This document shows positions 9,140 to 18,600 of a stretch of 64,000 nt of DNA, piece after piece. A program made the position numbers and the translations under genes. Position 1 is the first letter of the stretch; every line of letters starts with the position of its first letter. A model generated the notes under the pieces. The model worked only from the letters and a program-made list of their open reading frames with translations. It ran no database searches and was not told the DNA's origin. Origin of the DNA: Xenorhabdus griffiniae (GTDB lineage: Bacteria > Pseudomonadota > Gammaproteobacteria > Enterobacterales > Enterobacteriaceae); contig NZ_CP147737.1 in assembly GCF_037265215.1 (NCBI RefSeq), forward strand, positions 2,760,001 to 2,824,000. Reading direction: 5' to 3'.

Positions 9140-10572
9140 ATATCACTCTTTTGCCTACTGATTTAAAACTCACGGACAAAGGTACGGATAAAAGTCAGCC
9201 GACTTTAAATAATACCGTGAACGATAACCATTCTTCTCAATTTGGCCAACTTCTCAATGCAGAAACAGCCTCTATGCGCAAGCCCATTACTCAGGCAGAT
9301 AAAAATCGTCTGACAGAGGAAAAATCCACTTCTGATCAAACAGCAGAAAGCGGCTGGCCGCAATTGGCAGCAGTGTCAGATAACAGTATGGTCAAGGATA
9401 AATCATCGGTAGAGGCAGCACCGCAAGAAAACCGTGCTGAATTTGCTGTATTAAAAGATGACGATCTCTTATCAGCCGAAGCATTAAGTGCGGCGATACC
9501 CATCCAGCTTGCTGGACTGCTGACTTCTCATCCCCATTCCGCGGTGCTTGCTGAAAACTCACAGGGTTTGGTGGGCAAGGGATCGTTAGAAAATACATTG
9601 TTGGAAAACCCTTCACCAGAAGATGCCTTGTCGGAAACGGTCTGGTTGGATAACGAAAACAGCCCTGCTAATACACTGCTGGTTAGCAACGCCAAAGATA
9701 GCAGATTAACTGACACTAATTTTGTTGAACGGTCTACAGCGGGTGAGCAAGGTGAAAACATCCAACTCTCGGCTCAACAAGCGGCGATCCCTCTGAACAA
9801 TAAGACAGCGGATCCCGTCAGCCTTCAAGCTGAATTGGCGCCGCTCGCTGGACAACTCAAACTAACGACCAATCATCTTGCCACCAATAATAAGGTTGAA
9901 TCTGACAAGACTCTTCTCAAAGAGACAGTTTCAGGCAATAGCAAAGATCCAAATCTGCTCCAGATGGCAATTCCAGCAGCGTCTGCATTGCCATCTTCGA
10001 CGGCAGAAACAGCTTCTATCGACTCACCTGCGGTATTGGCAAGCCCTTCCCTGCTTTCAGCCGGACAGCCGTTTCAGCTCAACAGTAGCGCTACCACTAC
10101 GCCTTTATTAAATGCTCATCTTGGCAACGAAGAGTGGCAGCAACAACTCAATCAACATGTGCTGTTCTTTCATCGTAACGGTCTGCAACAGGCAGAACTT
10201 CGCTTACATCCTCAAGAGCTGGGCGCGTTGCATATCCGCATGAGCGTTGAAGACAATCAGGCACAATTGCATTTTGTTTCCGCCCATCAGAATGTGCGTG
10301 CGGCTCTGGAAGCGGCATTACCCGGGTTACGCCATGCACTGGCTGAAAATGGTATTCAATTGGCACAAAGCAGTGTTAACAGTGATGCGCACGGAAACGG
10401 TCAACAAGCGTATTTTGCCAATAACCCGAACAGCAATTCTGATCCCCATGCTGAAACGCAAGAGTCTGGTTTAACCGCTACAACCGAGATCACCGCTTCT
10501 TCTGTACCAGCCATCAAGGTGACACCTCAACAACTCACCTTGGCCAGAGGAGGTATTGATATTTTTGCCTAA
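9136..10572 (+). CDS. fliK: Flagellar hook-length control protein FliK
   Basis: A 478-residue secreted ruler that measures the hook and switches the export gate to filament substrates. The long N-terminal part (1-330) is low-complexity, rich in Ala, Ser, Asn, Glu and Thr, as expected for the ruler. The conserved C-terminal switch domain lies at about 335-415 (AELRLHPQELGALHIRMSVEDN, then HFVSAHQNVRAALEAALPGLRHAL). Longer than E. coli FliK (375); length of this ruler varies widely. Last gene of the fliFGHIJK unit; a repeat-bearing gap follows. Confidence 0.93.
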   Translation: MNITLLPTDLKLTDKGTDKSQPTLNNTVNDNHSSQFGQLLNAETASMRKPITQADKNRLTEEKSTSDQTAESGWPQLAAVSDNSMVKDKSSVEAAPQENRAEFAVLKDDDLLSAEALSAAIPIQLAGLLTSHPHSAVLAENSQGLVGKGSLENTLLENPSPEDALSETVWLDNENSPANTLLVSNAKDSRLTDTNFVERSTAGEQGENIQLSAQQAAIPLNNKTADPVSLQAELAPLAGQLKLTTNHLATNNKVESDKTLLKETVSGNSKDPNLLQMAIPAASALPSSTAETASIDSPAVLASPSLLSAGQPFQLNSSATTTPLLNAHLGNEEWQQQLNQHVLFFHRNGLQQAELRLHPQELGALHIRMSVEDNQAQLHFVSAHQNVRAALEAALPGLRHALAENGIQLAQSSVNSDAHGNGQQAYFANNPNSNSDPHAETQESGLTATTEITASSVPAIKVTPQQLTLARGGIDIFA

Positions 10573-10581
10573 TTACCACCG

Positions 10582-10685
10582 ATACGCATTAAACTTCAAG
10601 CTGCAATTTACAACACGATATGAAACCTGATTTCTCCCCGCTTCACGGGGAGATATCACATGCATCTTGAAGTGAGACTGGTATA
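10582..10685 (-). repeat. R2 palindromic repeat, complete copy
   Basis: Reads ATACGCATTAAACTTCAAG, then ATTTACAACACGATATGAAA, a TCTCCCCG/CGGGGAGA hairpin, then GCATCTTGAAGTGAGACTGG and TATA. Same order of parts as 29682-29786 and the reverse of 15232-15322. It fills about a third of the 318-base gap between fliK and fliL. The rest of that gap shows no gene and no convincing promoter. Confidence 0.85.
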
Positions 10686-10890
10686 AACATTCGCCTAATT
10701 TTGTGAGACATCCGCATAAAACGAAAACCGGTCGATAACAAACGTGTGAGTTAATGGTTTTTTCCCCGTTTGTTCCAGCCATTGCCGAAACAAAGACGCG
10801 GGATAATTGATCTCGAATTTGATGGATAAGGGTTTCGCCACGGAATGCGCGGAGACTTATTCGCAACAGAAAACAGGAATTTATCTGTCC

Positions 10891-11367
10891 ATGTCTGATT
10901 ATAGCTACGAGCATAAACGCACAAATCCAATTTGGATGATACTGTTAGTATTGATTGCTGTTCTTGGTGTTGCCATCGGAGGGTATAGCTGGTGGGTAAT
11001 GAATCAGTCAGCCAATAACAGTACAGAAAAAACCAAAGCCATTGATGCTCCCGTATTTATGACTTTGGAGCCTTTTACCGTCAATTTGATTGACAACGAA
11101 GAGCATTTCGATCGTGTTCTCTACGTTGGCATCACATTGCGTTTGACTGACGAGAAAATCCGTCAGCGCTTCCATGCATATCTGCCAGAAGTTCGTAGTC
11201 GTATGTTGCTGTTATTATCTCGTCAGAAAGCCGCTGATCTGGCAAAAGATGACGGCAAAATGAATTTGGTGGCAGATATCAAACAGACATTACACCCGAC
11301 ACTAATACCCGGTGAACCCGATCAGGAAATCACCGATGTATTGTTTACTACGTTTATTCTGCGATAA
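10891..11367 (+). CDS. fliL: Flagellar basal-body protein FliL
   Basis: A 158-residue single-pass membrane protein (154 in E. coli) that surrounds and stabilises stator units. A membrane helix is at about residues 14-35 (IWMILLVLIAVLGVAIGGYSW), followed by a periplasmic stomatin-like domain with MTLEPFTVNLID and YVGITLRLTD. Start taken as ATG 10891 (MSDYSYEHKRTN), matching the family; the longer frame reaching back to 10807 has no ribosome site. First gene of fliLMNOPQR. Confidence 0.94.
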   Translation: MSDYSYEHKRTNPIWMILLVLIAVLGVAIGGYSWWVMNQSANNSTEKTKAIDAPVFMTLEPFTVNLIDNEEHFDRVLYVGITLRLTDEKIRQRFHAYLPEVRSRMLLLLSRQKAADLAKDDGKMNLVADIKQTLHPTLIPGEPDQEITDVLFTTFILR

Positions 11368-11372
11368 TCACA

Positions 11373-12380
11373 ATGAGTGACAATATTCTTTCACAAGCGG
11401 AGATCGACGCTCTGCTCAATGGTGACAGTGCCTCTGCTGATGACGTAGAACAAACTGCGTCCCAAGAAAATGAGGTTCGCCCTTACGATCCCAATACGCA
11501 ACGCCGTGTTGTACGCGAACGTTTGCAGTCACTGGAAATCATCAATGAACGTTTTGCCCGCCAATTCAGGATGGGGCTGTTTAACATGCTGCGCCGTAGT
11601 CCGGATATTACGGTTGGTGCTATCAGGGTTCAGCCTTACCACGAATTTGCCCGCAATCTGGCCGTGCCAACCAACCTCAACCTGGTTCACCTGAAACCAT
11701 TGAGGGGAACGGCGCTATTCGCTTTCGAACCTAGCTTAGTTTATATCGCCGTTGATAACCTGTTTGGGGGGGATGGCCGTTTTCCAACCAAAGTGGAAGG
11801 TCGTGAATTTACCTATACCGAACAGCGGATCATTAACCGGATGCTGAAACTGGCACTGGATGCCTATCGTGATGCCTGGGATTCTATCTTTAAACTTGAA
11901 GTGGAATACGTGCGTTCCGAGACGCAGGTGAAATTCACCAATATCACCACTTCACCGAATGACATCGTGGTAACGACACCGTTCCAGGTAGAGATCGGGG
12001 CATTGACCGGGGAATTCAATATCTGTATTCCTTTTGCCATGATCGAGCCTCTGCGCGAGCGCCTGACCAATCCCCCTGTGGAAAATGTGCGTCAGGAAGA
12101 GAGCCAGTGGCGTGAAAGTTTAGTGAAGCAAGTTCAACATTCAGAATTAGAACTGGTGGCGAACTTTGTTGATATTCCTCTGCGGCTGTCAAAAATCCTT
12201 CAATTGAAAAGAGGCGATATCTTGCCGATTGAAAAACCTGAACGTCTGATCGTTCACGTTGATGGTGTGCCTGTGCTCACCAGTCAATATGGAACACTGA
12301 ACGGGCAATATGCCCTGCGTGTTGAACACCTGATTAACCCTGTTTTAACTGCTCTGGATGAGGAAAAGCCCAATGAGTGA
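11373..12380 (+). CDS. fliM: Flagellar motor switch protein FliM
   Basis: A 335-residue C-ring protein that binds phospho-CheY and sets rotation direction. The N-terminal CheY-binding helix is LSQAEIDALLNGD. The CheC-like middle domain includes FRMGLFNMLRRSPDITVG and the GG motif of DNLFGGDGRFPTKVEGREFT. The C-terminal SpoA domain (about 255-325) pairs with FliN. Its stop overlaps the fliN start by eight bases. E. coli FliM is 334 residues. Confidence 0.97.
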   Translation: MSDNILSQAEIDALLNGDSASADDVEQTASQENEVRPYDPNTQRRVVRERLQSLEIINERFARQFRMGLFNMLRRSPDITVGAIRVQPYHEFARNLAVPTNLNLVHLKPLRGTALFAFEPSLVYIAVDNLFGGDGRFPTKVEGREFTYTEQRIINRMLKLALDAYRDAWDSIFKLEVEYVRSETQVKFTNITTSPNDIVVTTPFQVEIGALTGEFNICIPFAMIEPLRERLTNPPVENVRQEESQWRESLVKQVQHSELELVANFVDIPLRLSKILQLKRGDILPIEKPERLIVHVDGVPVLTSQYGTLNGQYALRVEHLINPVLTALDEEKPNE

Positions 12381-12780
12381 TGCTAAACAACCTACAGATA
12401 CCAGCTCGACTGAAGATATGTGGGCAGAAGCGCTGGAACAACAGGCCGCACAGCAAACCTCTGACGGCGGCGCGTCAATATTTGAGAATCTGGAAGCGCA
12501 GGATGCGTTGGCCCAACTTTCCGATATTGATTTGATCATGGATATTCCTGTCAAGCTCTCTGTCGAGCTAGGCCGTACTAAAATGACCATCAAACAACTG
12601 TTGAGACTGTCACAAGGCTCAGTCGTTCCCCTTGATGGTTTAGCGGGAGAACCATTGGATATTCTGATTAATGGTTATTTGATCGCGCAGGGAGAAGTGG
12701 TTGTCGTATCGGATAAATACGGTATCCGTATCACAGATATCATCACTCCTTCTGAACGCATGCGTCGCTTGAGTCGTTAA
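12373..12780 (+). CDS. fliN: Flagellar motor switch protein FliN
   Basis: A 135-residue C-ring protein (137 in E. coli). A variable acidic N-terminal part is followed by a SpoA domain at about 55-130 (DIPVKLSVELGRTKMTIKQLLRLSQGSVVPLDGLAGEPLDI). It also docks FliH and so places the export ATPase. ATG 12373 (MSDAKQPTD) is preferred to the upstream in-frame start at 12358 on family length and typical overlap with fliM. Confidence 0.96.
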   Translation: MSDAKQPTDTSSTEDMWAEALEQQAAQQTSDGGASIFENLEAQDALAQLSDIDLIMDIPVKLSVELGRTKMTIKQLLRLSQGSVVPLDGLAGEPLDILINGYLIAQGEVVVVSDKYGIRITDIITPSERMRRLSR

Positions 12781-12782
12781 CT

Positions 12783-13256
12783 ATGATGGCGAACCAGCCT
12801 TCCGTTCATACTTCTTTTCAACTGGGTGCGGCATCTGATGCTGCACCTGTTAACACGGCAGCCAGCCATGCCCATGTGAATATGATCAAACAGACCGGCA
12901 ATAGTGATCCTCTTCCAGCCAGCCAAACGTTGATGCAAGTCAGCAGTGCCCTGGGGGGGATTTTATTGCTGATTTTCTTCATAACATGGTTAGTTCGTCG
13001 TTTGGGTTTTTCCCCTGCCAAAAGCAGAAATCATCGTTTGCTAAACGTTAAGGCAAGCTGCGCCCTTGGACCGAAAGAGCGGGTTGTGGTGGTAGAAGTC
13101 GAGGATAACTGGCTGGTTTTGGGAGTCACCGCCCAACAGATCAGTATGCTGCATCAAATGCCGGCACCGCCTGACAACGTGGACAAGGAAACTGCACTCA
13201 AATCGCTACCATTTGGGCAGATGCTAAAAAATACACTCCAGAAAAAGCAAAAATAA
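12783..13256 (+). CDS. fliO: Flagellar biosynthesis protein FliO
   Basis: A 157-residue membrane protein that chaperones assembly of the FliP export-gate ring. One membrane helix at about 55-75 ([20 protein letters not shown]), then a cytoplasmic beta-rich domain ([23 protein letters not shown]). Longer at the N terminus than E. coli FliO (121); two ATGs in a row (12783, 12786) leave the exact start open. Three bases from the fliN stop and nine from fliP. Confidence 0.92.
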   Translation: MMANQPSVHTSFQLGAASDAAPVNTAASHAHVNMIKQTGNSDPLPASQTLMQVSSALGGILLLIFFITWLVRRLGFSPAKSRNHRLLNVKASCALGPKERVVVVEVEDNWLVLGVTAQQISMLHQMPAPPDNVDKETALKSLPFGQMLKNTLQKKQK

Positions 13257-13264
13257 CAAGGACG

Positions 13265-14059
13265 ATGATGAAAAATAGCGTTTTTATGACAGGCAAGAAA
13301 TTTGTTTCACGGCGTTACGCAATGCGTTTGACGACTCTGTTTATGGCGCTCTTGCTGCCACTGTTCCCCATGAACGCGGCGGCTGAGTTTCCTGGTATCA
13401 TCAGTCAGCCCCTGGCCAATGGCGGACAAAGTTGGTCATTGCCAGTCCAAACCCTGATTTTCATCACGGCACTGGGGTTTATCCCTGCGGCCTTGCTAAT
13501 GATGACCAGCTTTACCCGCATCATCATTGTACTGGGTTTGCTGCGCAATGCGCTGGGAACACCTTCAGCGCCCCCTAATCAGGTGATGTTGGGTTTGGCG
13601 TTGTTTATGACTTTTTTCATTATGGCGCCGGTGTTCGACAAAGTGTACCAGAACGCTTATCTGCCCTACAGTGAGGATAAAATCACCCTGGAAGTCGCAC
13701 TGGATCAGGGAGCCAAGCCTTTGCGCCAATTCATGTTACGCCAGACACGGGAAAATGACCTGGCACTGTTTGCCCGCCTTGCCGATCAGGGTGCATTTGA
13801 AACCGCAGATTCTGTTCCAATGCGCGTGCTCGTTCCCGCGTTTATTACCAGTGAATTGAAAACCGCGTTCCAGATTGGCTTTACGCTTTTCATTCCGTTC
13901 CTGATCATCGATCTGGTTGTTGCCAGTGTTTTGATGGCATTGGGGATGATGATGGTTCCGCCTGCGACCATTTCACTGCCGTTCAAACTTATGCTGTTTG
14001 TTTTGGTTGATGGTTGGCAACTCTTGCTGGGTTCATTAGCACAAAGTTTTTATGTTTAG
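13265..14059 (+). CDS. fliP: Flagellar export gate protein FliP
   Basis: A 264-residue core of the type III export gate. Cleavable signal-like N terminus (about 1-40) then the invariant [45 protein letters not shown] block, and near the C terminus [32 protein letters not shown]. The N terminus is about 20 residues longer than in E. coli; starts at 13265, 13268 or 13289 are possible. Four membrane helices expected. Confidence 0.96.
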   Translation: MMKNSVFMTGKKFVSRRYAMRLTTLFMALLLPLFPMNAAAEFPGIISQPLANGGQSWSLPVQTLIFITALGFIPAALLMMTSFTRIIIVLGLLRNALGTPSAPPNQVMLGLALFMTFFIMAPVFDKVYQNAYLPYSEDKITLEVALDQGAKPLRQFMLRQTRENDLALFARLADQGAFETADSVPMRVLVPAFITSELKTAFQIGFTLFIPFLIIDLVVASVLMALGMMMVPPATISLPFKLMLFVLVDGWQLLLGSLAQSFYV

Positions 14060-14112
14060 CGTGAAACCTAAATCTTATTGGAATAAAGATCAAAAAGCGG
14101 TTTGAGGAAATT

Positions 14113-14382
14113 ATGACTCCAGAATCGGTAATGGCCCTCGGTGTTGAAGCAATGAAAGTGGCGTTAGCACTGGCCGCCCCTCCTCTCTTATCGGCCTTAA
14201 TTAGTGGCTTGATCATCAGCTTATTACAGGCGGCAACCCAGGTAAACGAGATGACCTTATCGTTTATTCCAAAAATCCTGGCCGTTTTCGTGACTATCGT
14301 CACTGCCGGACCATGGATGTTAAATTTGTTGCTGGATTACATGCGTACCCTGTTTAGCAGTATTCCGGCTATTATCGGTTAG
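14113..14382 (+). CDS. fliQ: Flagellar export gate protein FliQ
   Basis: An 89-residue protein (89 in E. coli) with two membrane hairpin helices (ALALAAPPLLSALISGLIISLLQA and ILAVFVTIVTAGPWMLNLLLDYM). Four copies pack around the FliP5-FliR1 gate. The conserved LLQAATQVNEMTLSFIPK loop is intact. Ribosome site TGAGGA before ATG 14113. Two bases separate it from fliR. Confidence 0.96.
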   Translation: MTPESVMALGVEAMKVALALAAPPLLSALISGLIISLLQAATQVNEMTLSFIPKILAVFVTIVTAGPWMLNLLLDYMRTLFSSIPAIIG

Positions 14383-14384
14383 TT

Positions 14385-15167
14385 ATGATCCCATTTGATA
14401 GCGAAACACTTTCCCGCCTCGTCAGTGATTTTTTCTGGCCCATGGTGCGCCTGCTGGCTTTGTTCAGCACAGCTCCCATTTTCAGTGAAAAACAGATACC
14501 GATAAAAGTTAAAATGGGCTTGGCGTTAGCGATCACCGCGTTACTGGTTCCAACCCTTCCCTCCTCTCAAATTCCGATTTTTTCTGTTGCCGGCATTTGG
14601 GTTTTGATCCAACAAGTATTGATTGGTATGGCCCTGGGATTGACCATGCAGATCGCCTTTGCCGTAGTGCGTCATGCTGGTGAAGTGCTCGGTTTACAAA
14701 TGGGACTGTCATTCGCCACATTTTTTGATCCCACGGGTGGGCCGAATATGCCTATCTTAGCCCGCATCCTCAATATGATGATGATGTTGCTGTTCCTGGC
14801 TTTTGACGGGCATTTATGGCTATTATCGATTCTGGCCGATACATTTTATTCTATTCCTGTTCAATCAACCCAATTGAACCCAAAGGGGTTTTTATTGCTA
14901 TCCCAAAGTGCCAGCCTGATTTTTATTAATGGCATGATGTTAGCAATGCCAATGATTACCCTGCTTTTAGTCCTGAACTTTTCTCTGGGTATGTTAAACC
15001 GCATGACACCACAACTTTCTGTATTTGTAGTCGGTTTTCCATTAACTCTGACAGTGGGGATTTTCACGCTTTCCCTGTTATTTCCAACATTGGTGCCATT
15101 CACTGAGCGGTTATTTGGAGAGATGTTTGACCAGTTAGCGATAATTATTCATGAACTGGTACGGTAG
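14385..15167 (+). CDS. fliR: Flagellar export gate protein FliR
   Basis: A 260-residue integral membrane protein (261 in E. coli), single copy in the export gate. Six or so hydrophobic helices. Recognisable blocks are FWPMVRLLALFSTAPIFSEKQIPIKVKMGLALAI, GLTMQIAFAVVRHAGEVLGLQMGLSFATFFDP and FPLTLTVGIFTL. Last gene of the flagellar cluster here: in E. coli the next gene is rcsA, but here an NRPS island follows. Confidence 0.96.
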   Translation: MIPFDSETLSRLVSDFFWPMVRLLALFSTAPIFSEKQIPIKVKMGLALAITALLVPTLPSSQIPIFSVAGIWVLIQQVLIGMALGLTMQIAFAVVRHAGEVLGLQMGLSFATFFDPTGGPNMPILARILNMMMMLLFLAFDGHLWLLSILADTFYSIPVQSTQLNPKGFLLLSQSASLIFINGMMLAMPMITLLLVLNFSLGMLNRMTPQLSVFVVGFPLTLTVGIFTLSLLFPTLVPFTERLFGEMFDQLAIIIHELVR

Positions 15168-15231
15168 CTGTTATTTTTTTGATATATCCCCATGTGACTG
15201 CTCCCCGCCCTGTCGAGGGTTTACGGCGGAT

Positions 15232-15322
15232 TTTGCTAACTTCAAGATGCGTGTGATTTCTCCCCGCGAAGCGGGGAGAAATCGGGTTTCATATCGTGTT
15301 GTATTGAAGTTTAATGCGTATA
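15232..15322 (+). repeat. R2 palindromic repeat
   Basis: Reads TTGCTAACTTCAAGATGCG, then TTTCTCCCCGCGAAGCGG and a matching GGGGAGAAA arm (hairpin), then TTTCATATCGTGTTGTA, and ends GAAGTTTAATGCGTATA. Its extreme left end is degraded compared with 29580. Confidence 0.8.
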
Positions 15323-15345
15323 CCCACCAATCTGGTGGGATAATT
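15323..15345 (+). terminator. Terminator-like hairpin after fliR
   Basis: CCCACCA (15323-15329), a three-base loop ATC, TGGTGGG (15333-15339), then ATAATTTCC. A strong 7-bp stem with a poor T tail. Likely end of the fliLMNOPQR transcript. Confidence 0.5.
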
Positions 15346-15619
15346 TCCATCTTGTCCTGATATTCCGCTTTAACCATCCGCTATAACGCCCGCATTCATT
15401 ATCAACATTTAAGTAACAAAAAAATATCGACACACGGTATTTATTTCAGTTAATTTAATTTCAAGATGTTACTATCAAGTGTGTATTTAGCGCAGAAATA
15501 CACCAAATCATCGACAACTCGTTCATGTTTACAGAGAAACAGTTATAGGCATAACTTCATTTATTTTCAAACGGATGCAACAAATAAAAACCAAATAATT
15601 ACACAAAGGAGTCATGATA

Positions 15620-18600
15620 ATGTTACACGAAAACGCTTCACAAACTTCTTCAGTCGCTTGTAATAACCATTCTCTCTCCTTGTCTACCTATCCCCTCAGT
15701 TCTCCCCAGCAAGCCATCTGGTTTGATCAGGCAATTCATCCCAATTCTTCCAACTACAACCTCAGCATTTTTATCTGCATTGAAGGGGAATTGAATGAAA
15801 CATTATTTGCCCGTGCCTTTGAATCTGTTGTTTACTGTCATGACACTCTGCGTTTGCAATTTCTCAACACCCACGCTTTACCCAGGCAAAAGGTTGTTCG
15901 TTCTCTCTCGGTAGCCGTGGATATACAGGATTTTTCATTGCATCCAGATGCTGAAACCAGAGCAAAGCAATACATGGATGACGAGTTCATACGTCCATTT
16001 CGCCTAAATGAAACACTGTGGCGTTCCAATTTATTGCGCGTCAGCAATAACTATCGGTACTGGCAATTTTGCTGTCATCATTTAGTCATTGATGGCACAG
16101 GTATGTTCATACTCACCAATCAGGTTATCGATGCCTATAATCGCCTGATGAATGGAGAAATCCTGAACAATTCTGCTCACTCTTATCTGGATTTTATTAC
16201 GGATAACCTCAATTACCTGGCTTCTGAACACTACTCACACGATCAGCAATTTTGGTTAAAACGCTATGAAAACCAGCCTCCTCCCTTGCTCCAGCCGGCC
16301 AATTTCAATAACACGATAAACCATAAACAAACCAAGCCTGTTATTTGGGCCATCGACCAGGCTTTGTTTAAACGTATCGAAAAAGTAGCTGGCGGACAGG
16401 GATTGCCTTTCCTGCATTTCATGTATGCCATTCTGGCCTGCTACTTTGCACGAACAGCAGATGTCAATGACATTGTTATTGGTATTCCTGTGCACAACCG
16501 CAAAAATACGCGACAAAAATCCACGATGGGTATGTTCGCCTCCGTGCTCCCCATTGGCATCACCCTTTCGCCAGAGGATACGTTTCGTGATGTCATGCGC
16601 AAAGCTGCAACCGAAATGAGTCTTTGCCATGAGCATCAACGCTTTCCCATCGCAGAACTTAACCGACAAATACACGCGCGCCAACAAGCAGGAAATGCTC
16701 GATTATTTGATGTAACTTTATCTCTCGAACCCTTTAAAGCCAATTTGCATATGGCAGGAGAAGACGTCAGCGTCAAACAATTAGAACTACATTCCGGTGC
16801 CCCCTACCCTCTTTGTATCAGAATGAAGCAATACACAAACACCGCCCGTTCTGAAGAGACCTGTTCCCCGATTTCCATTGAGTTCTATTATTCTCCTGAT
16901 TATCTGAGTAGCACGGAAGTTATAACGCTCCGCTCCCGTCTTGCTGTCCTGCTTGATGCCGCTCTCACTTCTCTGGCGATGCCTTCTCTTACGCAGACCA
17001 AAATAGCCAATCTGCCAATCCTGCCCGACATCGAGCATCAGCAGGTATTGGTGGATTTCAACGCCACCCACGCCGAGTTTCCGCAAGATACTCTGATTCA
17101 TCAACTGTTCGAAACACAAGTACGGCGCACACCCAATGCCATTGCCGCGGTTTTTGAAGAGCAATCGTTAAGCTACGATGAACTAAATAAACGTGCCAAT
17201 CGTCTGGCGCATCATCTGATTGCTCTCGGCGTACGTCCTGATGATCGAGTGGCAATTTGTATTGAGCGTAGTCTGGAAATGGTGATCGGTTTATTAGGTA
17301 TCCTCAAGGCCGGTGGAGCTTTTGTTCCCCTTGATCCGACTTATCCAGCCACACGGCTGACCTATATGCTCAATGACTCCGCTCCCGTGGCGCTGATTAC
17401 TCAAACAACGATGACAGAAATAGGGAATAGTCACCTGCCAACCATTCTGCTTGATATTCCAGACGATTCTGTTTTGGATGAAAAATCGGAAGAAAATCCA
17501 GAGGTTCAAACCTTGGGACTGACCTCCCGTCATCTGGCTTATGTTATCTATACTTCAGGCTCCACAGGGCAACCCAAAGGCGTCATGATCGAACATCGCA
17601 GTTTGTGTAACTTGATCACTACTCAGCAAGACATACTCACCATCTCTCCAGACAGTCGGATTTTGCAATTTGCCTCAAACAGTTTCGATGCCTGTATTTG
17701 GGAATGTTGTATGGCTCTGTTGGCGGGCGCTCGCCTTTACCTTGCCAGACGGGAAAACTTGCTGCCGGGAACAACGCTGTTTCACTACTTAGAGACTCAC
17801 GCCATTACTCATGCCCTCTTATCCCCCACGGCTCTGGCAACTATGGACTCGCTTCCGGCAACCCTACAAACCTTAATAGTGGGAGGAGAAGCGTGTCCGC
17901 CTACGCTGACCAAACGCTGGGCGCAAGGACGACAGATGATCAATGCATATGGCCCGACGGAAGCCACTGTTTGTGCGACTCTTTGTCGATGTGAAAGTCA
18001 GGGAAATCATGCCCCGCCGATTGGTCGTCCCATCGCCAATACTCAGATCTATATCCTTGATATACACGGTCAACCCGTGCCGTGCGGAGTTGTGGGAGAA
18101 ATATATATCGCTGGCGTCGCTGTTGCCCGCGGTTACTTGAACCGTCCTGAACTTACTGCTGAACGTTTTCTCATCAACCCGCTCGCTTCTGAGCACAATG
18201 CTCGTATGTACAAAACCGGTGATCTGGGACGTTGGCTCCCCGATGGCAAAATTGAATATCTCGGCCGTAATGATTTCCAGATCAAACTGCGTGGTTTCCG
18301 TATTGAGCTGGGAGAGATCGAAGCAAGACTGCGGCAATGCCACGGCGTACGTGAAGCCGTAGTATTACCTTGTGAAAAGCTGCCTTGTGAAAACAGTTCA
18401 GTAGCAAAACAGCTAGTTGCCTACTTATTACCGCAAACCGGTGTTGAACTGGAACCCATGGCATTAAGGCAGCAACTCGCACAACAGCTTGCAGAATACA
18501 TGATACCCAGTGCCTTCGTGACACTTGATGCCTTTCCACTGACACCCAATGGCAAACTTGACCGTCAGGCGCTTCCCAAACCCGATCATACGGCAATCGT

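Larger units (their letters stand above)
15168..15619. other. Intergenic region between fliR and the NRPS gene
   Basis: Contains an R2 repeat (15232-15322), a terminator-like hairpin (15323-15339) and about 230 bases of AT-rich DNA that must hold the NRPS promoter. I could not fix a convincing -35/-10 pair. Confidence 0.5.

Noticed and set aside
10712..10738. Second sigma-28 box upstream of fliL (GTCGATAA)
   Set aside because: No TAAAGTTT-like element at 11-base spacing, so only a -10 lookalike.
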